From an uncultured Flavobacteriaceae bacterium (GTDB lineage Bacteria > Bacteroidota > Bacteroidia > Flavobacteriales > Flavobacteriaceae): 64,000 nt of DNA. Under the pieces are notes generated by a model. That model did no database searches and was not told the origin of the DNA. It worked only from the letters and a program-made list of their open reading frames with translations. Of the stretch, positions 55,765 to 64,000 are shown piece by piece (position 1 is the first letter of the stretch; every line of letters begins with the position of its first letter). Position numbers and translations under genes: made by a program. Location: positions 334,013-398,012 of the forward strand of contig CANLUH010000005.1 of assembly GCA_947494205.1 (NCBI GenBank), given 5' to 3'.

Positions 55765-55874
55765 ATATCTGCCAATATTTACTTAAAGCAGTAAAATAAA
55801 GCACAATTTTTAAGTATCTTACAAGTTAATTAATGGTAACGCTTTAGCTATAAAATAATAAACTAAAGCATAAA

Positions 55875-57149
55875 ATGATTTCGTCTATTTTGAGAAAAAT
55901 AATATTACTTATAACGGTATTACTGTTTACAACACAGACATTTGCATCTTATATATTAATACCAATGGATGCAGAAACACAAGACAATCACCTAAAAGCT
56001 TATGGAATAACGTATTGGACTTTAAAACAAAACCTTAAAGTAAAATGGTTATTAAACTATAGAGGTGGTTCTTTTTTATTACCAGATAATGAAGCCATTC
56101 AACGAGAATGCAAAATAAGAGGTGTAAGTTTCGAAGTACTTAGTAACTCCAAAGCAGAGGGCATTTTAGAAGAGATTAGTAGTCCTAGTAAAAATATGGA
56201 AGCTGTAGTGTTAGAGAAAGCACCAAAAATAGCAGTTTATACTCCAAAAGGGAAATTACCATGGGATGATGCTGTAACTATGGTGTTGAGCTATGCGGAA
56301 ATTCCATACGAAACCATATACGATAAAGAAGTATTAGAAGATGGATTAGTATTATTCGATTGGTTACACTTACACCATGAAGATTTTACTGGACAATACG
56401 GTAAATTTTACAGAAATTATAGAACAGCTTCCTGGTATATTGAAGAAAAGAAAGAAGCTGAAGCATTAGCAACAAGTCTAGGTTACAATAAAGTTTCAGA
56501 AGAAAAAAGAGCAGTAGCCCTAAAAATTAGGGATTATGTTGTAGGCGGAGGTTTCATGTTTGCCATGTGTAGCGCAACAGATAGTTTTGATATTGCATTG
56601 TCTGCAGATGGTGTAGATATTTGTGAGCCTATGTTTGATGGAGATGGAAGTGATGCAAACTATCAATCTAAACTAGATTATCGTAAAACCTTTGCATTTA
56701 AAGATTATATTTTAGAAAGAAGTCCTATGATTTATGAGTTTTCTAGTATAGATATGACTAGAAAGCGTAAAATACCAAAAGAAACAGACTATTTCTCACT
56801 AATGGATTTTTCAGCAAAATGGGATCCAATACCAACAATGCTATGCCAAAATCATACAGCATTAGTAAAAGGCTTCATGGGGCAAACTACATCGTTTACT
56901 AGAGAAGAAATAAAACCTAATGTTCTTGTTATGGGAGAAAATAGAACTAATGGAGAAGCTAAATACATACACGGAATAAAAGGAAAAGGCTTTTTTACAT
57001 TTTATGGAGGTCATGATCCAGAAGATTATACCCATAAAGTTGGAGACCCCAAAACAGAGTTAGATTTACATCCAACATCACCAGGTTATAGGCTTATTTT
57101 AAATAATGTGTTATTTCCAGCAGCTAGAAAGAAAAAACAGAAAACATAA
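55875..57149 (+). CDS. Exported conserved protein; database name 'asparagine synthetase B' doubtful
   Basis: A 424-residue protein with a signal peptide (about 1-24, TFAS). Conserved stretches are YILIPMDAETQDNHLKAYG, PKIAVYTPKGKLPWDDAVT, LHLHHEDFTGQYGKFY, VVGGGFMFAMCSATDSFDI and FYGGHDPEDYTH. From memory, close relatives are named asparagine synthetase B, but it lacks the N-terminal Cys nucleophile and the SGGxDS pyrophosphate loop of that enzyme, and it is exported. The GGGFMFAMCSA turn resembles a class I glutamine-amidotransferase-like nucleophile elbow. Function unknown. Confidence 0.75.
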   Translation: MISSILRKIILLITVLLFTTQTFASYILIPMDAETQDNHLKAYGITYWTLKQNLKVKWLLNYRGGSFLLPDNEAIQRECKIRGVSFEVLSNSKAEGILEEISSPSKNMEAVVLEKAPKIAVYTPKGKLPWDDAVTMVLSYAEIPYETIYDKEVLEDGLVLFDWLHLHHEDFTGQYGKFYRNYRTASWYIEEKKEAEALATSLGYNKVSEEKRAVALKIRDYVVGGGFMFAMCSATDSFDIALSADGVDICEPMFDGDGSDANYQSKLDYRKTFAFKDYILERSPMIYEFSSIDMTRKRKIPKETDYFSLMDFSAKWDPIPTMLCQNHTALVKGFMGQTTSFTREEIKPNVLVMGENRTNGEAKYIHGIKGKGFFTFYGGHDPEDYTHKVGDPKTELDLHPTSPGYRLILNNVLFPAARKKKQKT

Positions 57150-57209
57150 TCTATATTTTGTAATAAGAATCTATTAAATCAATTTAAGCTATTCTCAGAA
57201 AAATAAACT

Positions 57210-57866
57210 ATGGATAACCCTTTTTTAGTAGCTTTCTCAATAAGTATTTTCGGCCTTGTATTCTTATTTATTAATGTTGTTATATTTTTTAAGACGTTTA
57301 AAAAGAATAGCAACGATAAATCGTATAAAAATTTAGTAGTATACCTCTCTGTCTATTTTATAATAGAATTAGCTTGTAATATTATAGGCTATATAGAACC
57401 AAACTCAAATATTTTTGTTTCTCATTTTGCATTTAATATTCAATTTATACTCCTTAGTTTATTTTTTTACTCCCTATTTAAAAAACAATTCTTAAAAAAA
57501 TTAGTCATTATAGTTTACATCGTATTTTTAATTACTAATGCTTTATTTTATTACAATGATTCAAATTTATTTTGGGAATTTAATTTGTTTGAAATTGTTT
57601 TTAGCTCATTTTTAATAATTATATATACTTTAATTCACATTTATAATAGCTTGGAAGAAGTAAAAAGCTACTTCTACTTTACTATAGGGGTTTCTACATA
57701 CATGCTTACAAGTAGTGTGATTTTTTTATCTGGAAATTTAGAACTTGTTTTTATTGAAGAACCATATATAGATATATGGGTTTTTAATTCTTTATTTTTT
57801 ATTGTCTATCAAAGCCTTATTTATAAAGAATGGAAATATATTAAATCATCTAATCTAAATGAATAA
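57210..57866 (+). CDS. Six-to-seven-segment membrane protein paired with a histidine kinase
   Basis: A 218-residue protein that is almost entirely membrane segments with short loops (first segment SIFGLVFLFINVVIFF; a further five or six). No enzyme motif. Its end overlaps the start of the kinase gene by 8 bp, so it is very likely the sensor module of that kinase encoded as a separate chain. No family recognised. Confidence 0.7.
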   Translation: MDNPFLVAFSISIFGLVFLFINVVIFFKTFKKNSNDKSYKNLVVYLSVYFIIELACNIIGYIEPNSNIFVSHFAFNIQFILLSLFFYSLFKKQFLKKLVIIVYIVFLITNALFYYNDSNLFWEFNLFEIVFSSFLIIIYTLIHIYNSLEEVKSYFYFTIGVSTYMLTSSVIFLSGNLELVFIEEPYIDIWVFNSLFFIVYQSLIYKEWKYIKSSNLNE

Positions 57867-58647
57867 TTACGACGATTTTTTATTAGTAATAACAGTTATA
57901 ATCGTTTTCTTAATATTAGTTTGCGTAAGCATTGTTATTTTTATTATTAAATCAAGAAACAAAATATTTAAAAAAGAGTTAGAAAAAAAGAACTTAGAAA
58001 TAGAATTTCAAAACCAAGTTTTACAAAAAACGATTCTAGCTCGTGAAGAAGAACAAAAAAGAATAGCAGAAGACTTACATGATGATATTAGTTCTAAATT
58101 AATAGCAACCTCTCTAAACCTATTTTTGTTAAAATCTAAAGAAACCAAAGAAGAAAATAAAGAAGGCATAATTAATAATATTGTTGAGATAAATAAAAGA
58201 ACTATTGAGATTACTAGAAAAATTGCACACGATTTATATCCACCAGTATTCGAGAAATTCGGATTAATTCCAGCCTTAGAAGAATTGTTTTCAGACTATA
58301 ATAAAACAAATGCAGTAAAAATTAAATTCAATTCGAATATTAAATTCAAAAACAAAGCATCAAATAAACAACTACAAGTTTTTAGAATTATACAAGAACT
58401 TATAAATAATTCTATTAAACATGGTAAAGCAAGTAAAATAGATATTAATTTTAATGCTCAAGAACCTTTCAATATATGCGAATATAGAGATAATGGTACA
58501 GGTTTTAATAGTGAAGAATTAGAAAATCTTAAAGGATTGGGCTGTATAAACATAGAAAATAGAATAAAAAGTATAAATGGAAATTATATTTTGCACTCTA
58601 GACCCAATAAGGGCTTTAAAATAGAATTCACATTCAAGTTAATATAA
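57859..58647 (+). CDS. Sensor histidine kinase, NarL/DesK-type (HisKA_3)
   Basis: A 262-residue kinase: one N-terminal membrane segment (about 8-30), coiled coil, then a HisKA_3 dimer domain with EEEQKRIAEDLHDDISSKL (phosphoacceptor His74) and a HATPase with FRIIQELINNSIKHGKASK, YRDNGTGF and a G-box GLGCINIENRI. No LuxR-type response regulator follows, which is the usual partner, so it is an orphan locally. Confidence 0.9.
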   Translation: MNNYDDFLLVITVIIVFLILVCVSIVIFIIKSRNKIFKKELEKKNLEIEFQNQVLQKTILAREEEQKRIAEDLHDDISSKLIATSLNLFLLKSKETKEENKEGIINNIVEINKRTIEITRKIAHDLYPPVFEKFGLIPALEELFSDYNKTNAVKIKFNSNIKFKNKASNKQLQVFRIIQELINNSIKHGKASKIDINFNAQEPFNICEYRDNGTGFNSEELENLKGLGCINIENRIKSINGNYILHSRPNKGFKIEFTFKLI

Positions 58648-58764
58648 AATAGTAACTCAATCTTTATCTTCTTAAAGATCTATTTGTATTTTTACTTTCA
58701 ACAGCAATCTTATAACATTTTAGTTTGTTTTGACTAAACTATACACTAATAAAGAAATCTAGCT

Positions 58765-59844
58765 TTGAAAAATAATATATTACAATTTTTACGCCTATTA
58801 TTATGGGCTATTATATTTTGGATTTTAGCACTATGTTTATTCATAATCATAAGATATTTTGGAGCAGGAGAAACCGAATCAGGAGTAGAAAATGATATTC
58901 CTATAACACATTGGTTACTTAATTTCGGAATCATTTCAGGAGTAATAGTAGGGAGTTTTTATGCAGTAGTAGACTTTTTGTTCGATAAATATGTATCGAA
59001 AAAGTTATCCATAGGAGTGGTCTTCATTCAAAAAACGATAATATACCTTATCAGTTTAGTAGTATCAGTAACATTTATATCTAGAAAAATCGAAGATTTT
59101 GGCGATTTAAATTTGCAAAACGATGTAGCTGGCTGGTGGATTACAAGTAAAAGATTTTGGTTAATAGTAGTTTATTTTACAATATGCTCTTTAATATTTG
59201 CATTCATAAAAATTGCAAGCGAAAAATTTGGCAAAGGCGTATTCTTAAAACTTTTAATAGGACGCTATAAAAAACCAAGAGAAGAGAAATGCATTTTTAT
59301 GTTTTTAGATTTGCAAGCCTCTACAACCATTGCCGAACAATTAGGTCACTACAAATACAGTGAACTAATACAAGAGTGTTTTAACGATTTAAATACAGTA
59401 ATGACAAAATATGATGCAGACGTATACCAATATGTAGGAGACGAAGCAGTATTATGCTGGCCTTATAGGAAAGGAATAAAAAAGAATAACTGTATAGAGT
59501 TATTCTATAATTTTGAAGAACGCTTGCTTAAAAAAGAAAAACAATACATACAGAAATATGGAGTGCTACCTAAATTTAAAGCGGGAGTGCATGGAGGGGA
59601 TTTAATTGTAACAGAAGTAGGCACCGTTAAAAAAGAGATAGCCTATCATGGAGATGTAATAAATACAACAGCTAGAATACAAGGAGAATGTAATAAATAT
59701 AAGCAAACCCTATTAATCTCAGAAAGCTTATTAAGAGATTTAAAATTAAAAGAGAACTATAGTAGTACAGAAATAGGAAATATAGCATTAAGAGGTAAAG
59801 AAGAAAAAGTAAATCTATTTACTATAAATTTGAGTTCCATATAA
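58765..59844 (+). CDS. Membrane-bound class III adenylate/guanylate cyclase
   Basis: A 359-residue protein with four membrane segments in the first 150 residues and a C-terminal class III cyclase domain (about 175-345). Metal-binding Asp182 (FLDLQAST) and Asp226 (YVGDEAVLCW) are in place, and AYHGDVINTTARIQGECN is the dimer-interface motif with the transition-state Asn and Arg. ATP or GTP specificity is not certain. TTG 58765 is the only sensible start, though a TAGCTTTG promoter-like box (58760-58767) covers it. Confidence 0.85.
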   Translation: MKNNILQFLRLLLWAIIFWILALCLFIIIRYFGAGETESGVENDIPITHWLLNFGIISGVIVGSFYAVVDFLFDKYVSKKLSIGVVFIQKTIIYLISLVVSVTFISRKIEDFGDLNLQNDVAGWWITSKRFWLIVVYFTICSLIFAFIKIASEKFGKGVFLKLLIGRYKKPREEKCIFMFLDLQASTTIAEQLGHYKYSELIQECFNDLNTVMTKYDADVYQYVGDEAVLCWPYRKGIKKNNCIELFYNFEERLLKKEKQYIQKYGVLPKFKAGVHGGDLIVTEVGTVKKEIAYHGDVINTTARIQGECNKYKQTLLISESLLRDLKLKENYSSTEIGNIALRGKEEKVNLFTINLSSI

Positions 59845-59921
59845 TAAACGTAGATAAGAGTTGCGAAATATTATTTTATGAGATTGAATTCAAACTATAA
59901 CTAAATAAGTATAGAATAAAA

Positions 59922-59949
59922 AAATCCGATTCAATTAAGAATCGGATTT
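59922..59949 (-). terminator. Terminator of the thrS-infC-rpmI-rplT operon
   Basis: AAATCCGATTC and GAATCGGATTT around a 6-nt loop; on the minus strand a run of seven T follows. Confidence 0.9.
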
Positions 59950-59990
59950 CCTTTATATAAGCGAAATGATATTATTCAAGGCAAAATGCC

Positions 59991-60335
59991 TTATTTAATT
60001 TTATTTACTACAGCTTCAAAAGCCTCAGGGTTATTCATAGCTAAATCAGCTAAAACCTTACGGTTTAATTCGATATTGTTAGCTTTTAATTTCCCCATAA
60101 ATTGTGAGTAAGACATACCGTGTAATCTAGCTCCCGCGTTAATACGCGTAATCCATAATGCACGAAATGTTCTCTTTTTATTTCTACGGTCTCTGTATGC
60201 ATATTGCATAGCTTTATCAACCGCGTTTTTTGCTACTGTCCAAACGTTTTTACGACGTCCAAAGTAACCTTTTGCTTGTTTAAGCACCTTTTTTCTTCTG
60301 GCTCTTTTGGCAACAGAATTTACTGATCTAGGCAT
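59991..60335 (-). CDS. rplT: 50S ribosomal protein L20
   Basis: A 114-residue protein binding 23S rRNA early in 50S assembly; [30 protein letters not shown] and [21 protein letters not shown] patterns are typical (shown in part). Last gene of the operon, 112 nt after rpmI, longer than the other gaps. L20 often represses its own operon; no such site was identified. Confidence 0.97.
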   Translation of the reverse strand: MPRSVNSVAKRARRKKVLKQAKGYFGRRKNVWTVAKNAVDKAMQYAYRDRRNKKRTFRALWITRINAGARLHGMSYSQFMGKLKANNIELNRKVLADLAMNNPEAFEAVVNKIK

Positions 60336-60447
60336 AGTTTTAAATTTTTTTGTAGTAGGCGGTTCTTATTGTAATAAAACTCATAACACTTTATAAAAGC
60401 CTAACTCCAGGGTTTATAAATATTAATTTTAACCAATTAAGGCAATG

Positions 60448-60645
60448 TTACTTTAAACGCATCATTACTTTAATGTTATTCTCATCTGCAGGGTGTACTA
60501 AAGTACTGTGCGTTAGAGCTAGCTTACGTTTCTTAGACTTCTTTGTTAAGATGTGACTCTTAAACGCGTGCTTTCTTTTAATTTTACCAGTACCAGTAAG
60601 CTTGAAACGCTTCTTAGCACTAGATTTTGTTTTCATTTTAGGCAT
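60448..60645 (-). CDS. rpmI: 50S ribosomal protein L35
   Basis: A 65-residue basic protein starting [20 protein letters not shown] and containing [24 protein letters not shown] sequence with a C-terminal [13 protein letters not shown]. Normal length; lies between infC and rplT as in most bacteria. Confidence 0.97.
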   Translation of the reverse strand: MPKMKTKSSAKKRFKLTGTGKIKRKHAFKSHILTKKSKKRKLALTHSTLVHPADENNIKVMMRLK

Positions 60646-60703
60646 CTTGTTTCCTAGGTTTTAATTATCTCGCTTATAATATTTTATGTCCTTTCGGATA
60701 CTT

Positions 60704-61255
60704 TTACTTTTTAGGAGCAATAAACATGGTCATACGTTTTCCCTCTAATCTTGGCATTTGTTCTACTTTACCAAACTCTTCAAGATCTTGAGCTAAACGT
60801 AACAATAAAATTTGTCCTTGCTCTTTAAACACGATAGAACGCCCTTTAAAAAATACAAAAGCCTTAAGCTTTGCACCCTCTTTAAGAAATTTCTCAGCAT
60901 GTTTCTTTTTAAACTCGTAATCATGATCATCAGTTTGAGGACCGAAACGAATTTCCTTAATAACAACTTTAGTTGCTTTAGACTTTATAGCCTTATCACG
61001 TTTCTTTTGCTCGTACAAGAACTTTTTATAGTCCATGACTTTACAAACTGGCGGATCGGCTTTTGGTGAAATTTCTACAAGATCTAATTCTTGTTCCGTT
61101 GCTATTGCTAATGCTTCTCTAGTAGAATAAATTCCTACTTCAACATTATCTCCAACTAGACGCACTTTTTCAGCTCTAATTTTAGAGTTAATTCTGTGTT
61201 GGTCTTCTTTAATTACTCTTAAAGGGCCTTTTGATCTTTTTCTACGTATTGCTAT
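60704..61255 (-). CDS. infC: Translation initiation factor IF-3 (non-ATG start)
   Basis: A 183-residue factor that checks the start codon on the 30S subunit. Domains: N-domain ([22 protein letters not shown]), linker helix ([13 protein letters not shown]) and C-domain ([35 protein letters not shown]). The nearest standard start is GTG 61165, which would remove about 30 conserved residues. The frame is open upstream to thrS, and the homologous start MAIRR-like falls on ATA at 61255-61253. E. coli infC also starts with a rare codon (ATT), the basis of IF-3 autoregulation. Confidence 0.88.
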   Translation of the reverse strand: MAIRRKRSKGPLRVIKEDQHRINSKIRAEKVRLVGDNVEVGIYSTREALAIATEQELDLVEISPKADPPVCKVMDYKKFLYEQKKRDKAIKSKATKVVIKEIRFGPQTDDHDYEFKKKHAEKFLKEGAKLKAFVFFKGRSIVFKEQGQILLLRLAQDLEEFGKVEQMPRLEGKRMTMFIAPKK

Positions 61256-61282
61256 GACTTCTAAGGTTTTAGTTAAACTTAT

Positions 61283-63217
61283 TTAAAATTGTTTTAATGT
61301 CTTATTTATTTCTGTTTTAACAATTTCTGAAAACTCATCTACACTAATTGTGCCTAAATCGTCTCCACCATGTTGTCTTACAGATATTTTATTTTCTTTC
61401 TCTTCATTCTCGCCAATAATAATCATATATGGCGTTTTACTCATTTCTGCCTCACGTATTTTCTTACCAATAGTCTCATTTCTATTATCTACAAGGGCGC
61501 GAATTTCGTGATTTTCTAACAAATTTAAAACTTTTTCTCCGTATTTTTCATATTTCTCACTAAGAGTTAATACAGAAACTTGATTTGGCATTAACCAAAG
61601 CGGGAAATTTCCACCAGTATGTTCTAGTAAAATAGCAATAAAACGTTCCATACTACCAAAAGGAGCACGGTGAATCATTACAGGTCTATGTAACTCATTA
61701 TCGCTACCCTTATAAGTCAAGTCAAAACGCTCAGGTAAGTTGTAATCAACCTGTATTGTGCCCAATTGCCATTGTCTACCCAAAGCATCCTTAACCATAA
61801 AGTCTAACTTAGGGCCGTAAAAAGCAGCCTCACCCTCTTCAATAACATAATCTAAGCCCTTGTCTTTAGCAGCACTAATAATTGCCTGTTCAGCTTTTTC
61901 CCAGTTCTCAACATTACCAATATACTTATCTGGGTTTTCAGGGTCTCTAACAGAAACCTGAGCCGTAAAGTTTTCAAAGCCTAGAGAACCAAAAACATAT
62001 AAAACTAAATCAATAACATTTTTAAATTCAGCATCTAATTGATCAGGAGTACAAAATAAGTGAGCATCATCCTGAGTAAAACCTCTAACACGAGTTAAAC
62101 CATGTAATTCTCCACTTTGCTCATATCTATAAACAGTACCAAATTCAGCATAACGCTTAGGTAAATCTTTATAGGACCATTGTGCTGCATTATACACTTC
62201 ACAGTGATGTGGACAATTCATAGGTTTTAATAAAAATTCCTCATCTTCTTTAGGCGTTTTTATAGGCTGAAAACTATCTTCACCATATTTTGCATAATGA
62301 CCAGAAGTAACATAAAGTTCCTTTTGTCCAATATGAGGCGTCATTACCATTTCGTAACCAGCCTTTTTCTGTGCAGCCTTTAAAAAGTTTTCTAAACGTT
62401 CACGTAAAGCAGCGCCTTTAGGTAACCATAAAGGTAAACCAGCACCAACCTTTTGTGAAAAAGTAAATAACTCTAACTCTTTACCAAGTTTTCTATGGTC
62501 ACGCTTTTTAGCTTCTTCCAATAAGTGTAAATATTCCGTAAGCTCCTTTTGCTTAGGAAACGAAATACCATAAACACGAGTTAATTGCTGTTTCTTTTCA
62601 TCACCTCTCCAATACGCACCAGCAACAGACAATATTTTTACAGCCTTAATAATTCCAGTGTTAGGAATATGGCCACCACGACATAAATCTGTAAACGTAG
62701 AATGGTCACAAAATGTAATCGTACCATCCTCTAAATTCTCAATCAATTCCGTTTTAAAAGGATTATCCTTATATAAAGCCAAAGCATCAGCTTTAGAAAC
62801 AGAACGCATTTTAAAATCATGCTTTCCACGGGCAATCTCTAACATTTTAGTTTCAATAGACTTAAAGTCTTTGTCAGAAATAGAACTCTCACCAAAATCA
62901 ACATCATAATAAAAACCATTATCAATAGCAGGACCAATCGTTAACTTAGCATTAGGATATAATTCCTCAATAGCTTGAGCTAAAACGTGAGCCGAAGAAT
63001 GCCAAAAAGCTTTCTTACCATCATCTGTTTTCCATGTATGTAAAACTAAAGACCCGTCGGTGGTTAAAGGCGTAGACGTTTCAACGGCAGTACCATTAAA
63101 ATTTGCAGAAATCACATTTCTAGCTAAGCCTTCACTAATACTTTTAGCAACATCCATTGCAGTAGAACGTTCCTCAAAAGATTTAACACTCCCATCGGGT
63201 AAAGTAATCTGTATCAT
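61283..63217 (-). CDS. thrS: Threonine-tRNA ligase
   Basis: A 644-residue class II synthetase: TGS domain (1-62), editing domain with [16 protein letters not shown] and the THR-editing Cys/His segment [10 protein letters not shown], catalytic core with [23 protein letters not shown] and [13 protein letters not shown], and anticodon-binding C-domain. It heads the translation operon; infC begins 27 nt after its stop. In E. coli thrS is autoregulated through a leader mimic; none was identified here. Confidence 0.97.
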   Translation of the reverse strand: MIQITLPDGSVKSFEERSTAMDVAKSISEGLARNVISANFNGTAVETSTPLTTDGSLVLHTWKTDDGKKAFWHSSAHVLAQAIEELYPNAKLTIGPAIDNGFYYDVDFGESSISDKDFKSIETKMLEIARGKHDFKMRSVSKADALALYKDNPFKTELIENLEDGTITFCDHSTFTDLCRGGHIPNTGIIKAVKILSVAGAYWRGDEKKQQLTRVYGISFPKQKELTEYLHLLEEAKKRDHRKLGKELELFTFSQKVGAGLPLWLPKGAALRERLENFLKAAQKKAGYEMVMTPHIGQKELYVTSGHYAKYGEDSFQPIKTPKEDEEFLLKPMNCPHHCEVYNAAQWSYKDLPKRYAEFGTVYRYEQSGELHGLTRVRGFTQDDAHLFCTPDQLDAEFKNVIDLVLYVFGSLGFENFTAQVSVRDPENPDKYIGNVENWEKAEQAIISAAKDKGLDYVIEEGEAAFYGPKLDFMVKDALGRQWQLGTIQVDYNLPERFDLTYKGSDNELHRPVMIHRAPFGSMERFIAILLEHTGGNFPLWLMPNQVSVLTLSEKYEKYGEKVLNLLENHEIRALVDNRNETIGKKIREAEMSKTPYMIIIGENEEKENKISVRQHGGDDLGTISVDEFSEIVKTEINKTLKQF

Positions 63218-63312
63218 AAAAAGTTTTAAAATTCAAGCTGCAAAGATAATAGGTTAACAATAGACAAGCAACACATAGATATGTATTTTTAATATTACTT
63301 TTTAAGGCGTTC

Positions 63313-63411
63313 CCTACCCACAAAGCAGAAAAAGCTTTGTGGGTAGGTCGGGCTTTCACTACTCGCTCTCTTCGAGGAGCTCAAACAAGTTGTTCAATCC
63401 CTAACGCGAGA
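63313..63411. repeat. Palindromic REP-like intergenic element
   Basis: CCTACCCACAAAGC (63313-63326) and GCTTTGTGGGTAGG (63334-63347) form a perfect 14-bp stem around AGAAAAA. A G+C-richer tail follows (63348-63411) with GCTC/GAGC and AACAA/TTGTT small inverted repeats, ending near CCCTAACGCGAG. It is much richer in G+C than its surroundings. From memory it resembles dispersed extragenic elements in flavobacterial genomes; only one copy is in this window. Confidence 0.5.
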
Positions 63412-63671
63412 CAGAATAAAACAAAAGTAGAAAAGATAAAACATCAAGACTTCAATGCACAAAAGTAGGAGGTAAGCTTAGATTTAAAAGCAGAGATAAA
63501 GATTAGATAACTCGCTTAAATAATAGGCAAAGCCCTTAAGAGTAAAAACGCGTATATATAATAAGGACAAGTAAGTTTAATCTAAAACCCAAAACCATAA
63601 AAAAGTTAGGTATTTAAGTGCTTGAAAAGGTGCGATTTAAAAATAAGTTTAAAATAAAATTGCAATAAGTA
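63412..63671. other. Intergenic stretch, no gene seen
   Basis: A+T-rich DNA between the palindromic element and the promoter array. No coding frame of note, tRNA or strong hairpin is seen; it may serve as an upstream region for the promoters. Confidence 0.5.
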
Positions 63672-63701
63672 TTGCGTAGGTAAAAATAGGTTGTATATTT
63701 G
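63672..63701 (+). promoter_or_regulatory. Tandem promoter P1 (rRNA-type)
   Basis: TTG 63672-63674, exactly 19 nt, TATATTTG 63694-63701, then CACCCG. Confidence 0.8.
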
Positions 63702-63794
63702 CACCCGCTTAGCGACTGAGGCACTAGTCAAGGCAGCAAAAGCGACGTTCATTAAAAGGCTAAAAAAACAAAATTAAAAAAGTTTAAAAAAAGC

Positions 63795-63824
63795 TTTGAG
63801 ATAACAAAAAAGGTTGTATGTTTG
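63795..63824 (+). promoter_or_regulatory. Tandem promoter P2 (rRNA-type)
   Basis: TTTG 63795-63798, 18 nt, TATGTTTG 63817-63824, then CAGCCG. Confidence 0.75.
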
Positions 63825-63932
63825 CAGCCGCAAAAAACGGCAACGTTTAGAGCGAAAAGTTCAGATACAAATAATGTTTTAGAGGGTGATGAAAAAGAAA
63901 TAAAATTCTTTTAAAAATTTTCAAAAAAAACA

Positions 63933-63963
63933 TTGTGAGAAATAAAAAAGGGTTTTATATTTG
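63933..63963 (+). promoter_or_regulatory. Tandem promoter P3 (rRNA-type)
   Basis: TTG 63933-63935, 20 nt, TATATTTG 63956-63963, then CACCCC. An A/T-only stretch just upstream (63895-63930) could act as an UP-like element. Only 37 nt of its transcript fall in the window. Confidence 0.8.
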
Positions 63964-64000
63964 CACCCCGTTAACGAAATAACAATTCGGTTAACGAAGA

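Noticed and set aside
63313..63347. CRISPR-like palindrome
   Set aside because: A single stem-loop without regularly spaced repeats or cas genes; no CRISPR array is present in the window.

Overview
The window reads as chromosomal DNA of a Flavobacteriaceae member (Bacteroidota), probably marine; the genus cannot be fixed from sequence alone. Supporting signs are low G+C, promoters of the Bacteroidota type (TTG, about 19 nt, TAnnTTTG) with short leaders and no Shine-Dalgarno, type IX secretion C-terminal sorting domains, DUF4856 and imelysin lipoproteins, a split transketolase, a zeaxanthin-type carotenoid operon and many TTG starts in translationally coupled genes. There is no sign of prophage, insertion sequence or CRISPR.

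Layout. 0-7.4 kb: pyrD, three tandem spondin-domain secreted proteins, a LysE exporter with an M50-like membrane protein, HMG-CoA lyase and a TetR regulator. 7.5-18.7 kb: a coherent iron island (DUF4856 lipoprotein, imelysin, HTTM membrane protein, TonB-dependent receptor, ferric ABC transporter of three genes, ferritin, and an unlisted 50-residue Cys/Lys-rich peptide). Related inverted-repeat boxes at the two ends suggest one repressor. 18.9-23 kb: guaB, a GH16 laminarinase-like lipoprotein, and a small GNAT/unknown/SRPBCC operon. 23-28.3 kb: an envelope-folding operon of three parvulin/SurA-like proteins and a MoxR ATPase; its second gene appears to start with ATT. 28.6-33.4 kb: aconitase, a Crp/Fnr regulator, a lipoprotein with two RskA-like repeats, a TlpA thioredoxin. 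33.4-38.2 kb: crtY-crtZ-crtB-crtI behind a MerR regulator that carries both B12-photoreceptor motifs of CarH. 38.4-41.9 kb: a membrane AraC regulator, an NTF2-like/DJ-1 fusion, an alpha/beta hydrolase lipoprotein. 42-43 kb: four tRNA genes (Leu, Lys, Leu, Lys). 43-59.9 kb: housekeeping genes (aroK, PRTase, S4 protein, FKBP, transketolase, tgt, LptF/G-like, accA, dnaB) and signalling proteins. 60-63.2 kb: thrS-infC-rpmI-rplT. 63.2-64 kb: a palindromic repeat-like element, then three strong tandem promoters that point out of the window, most likely at an rRNA operon.

Where upstream sequence contradicts the longest open frame, starts have been moved: pyrD, the DUF4856 gene, the HTTM gene, guaB, the second and third parvulin genes, tlpA, crtI, the PRTase, the 48.5-kb membrane protein and infC. 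The points most worth checking are the iron island with its boxes and Cys-rich peptide, the non-ATG starts of infC (ATA) and the parvulin lipoprotein (ATT), the Tgt without zinc cysteines, the DnaB with an SSB-like acidic tip, and the CarH-like regulator.
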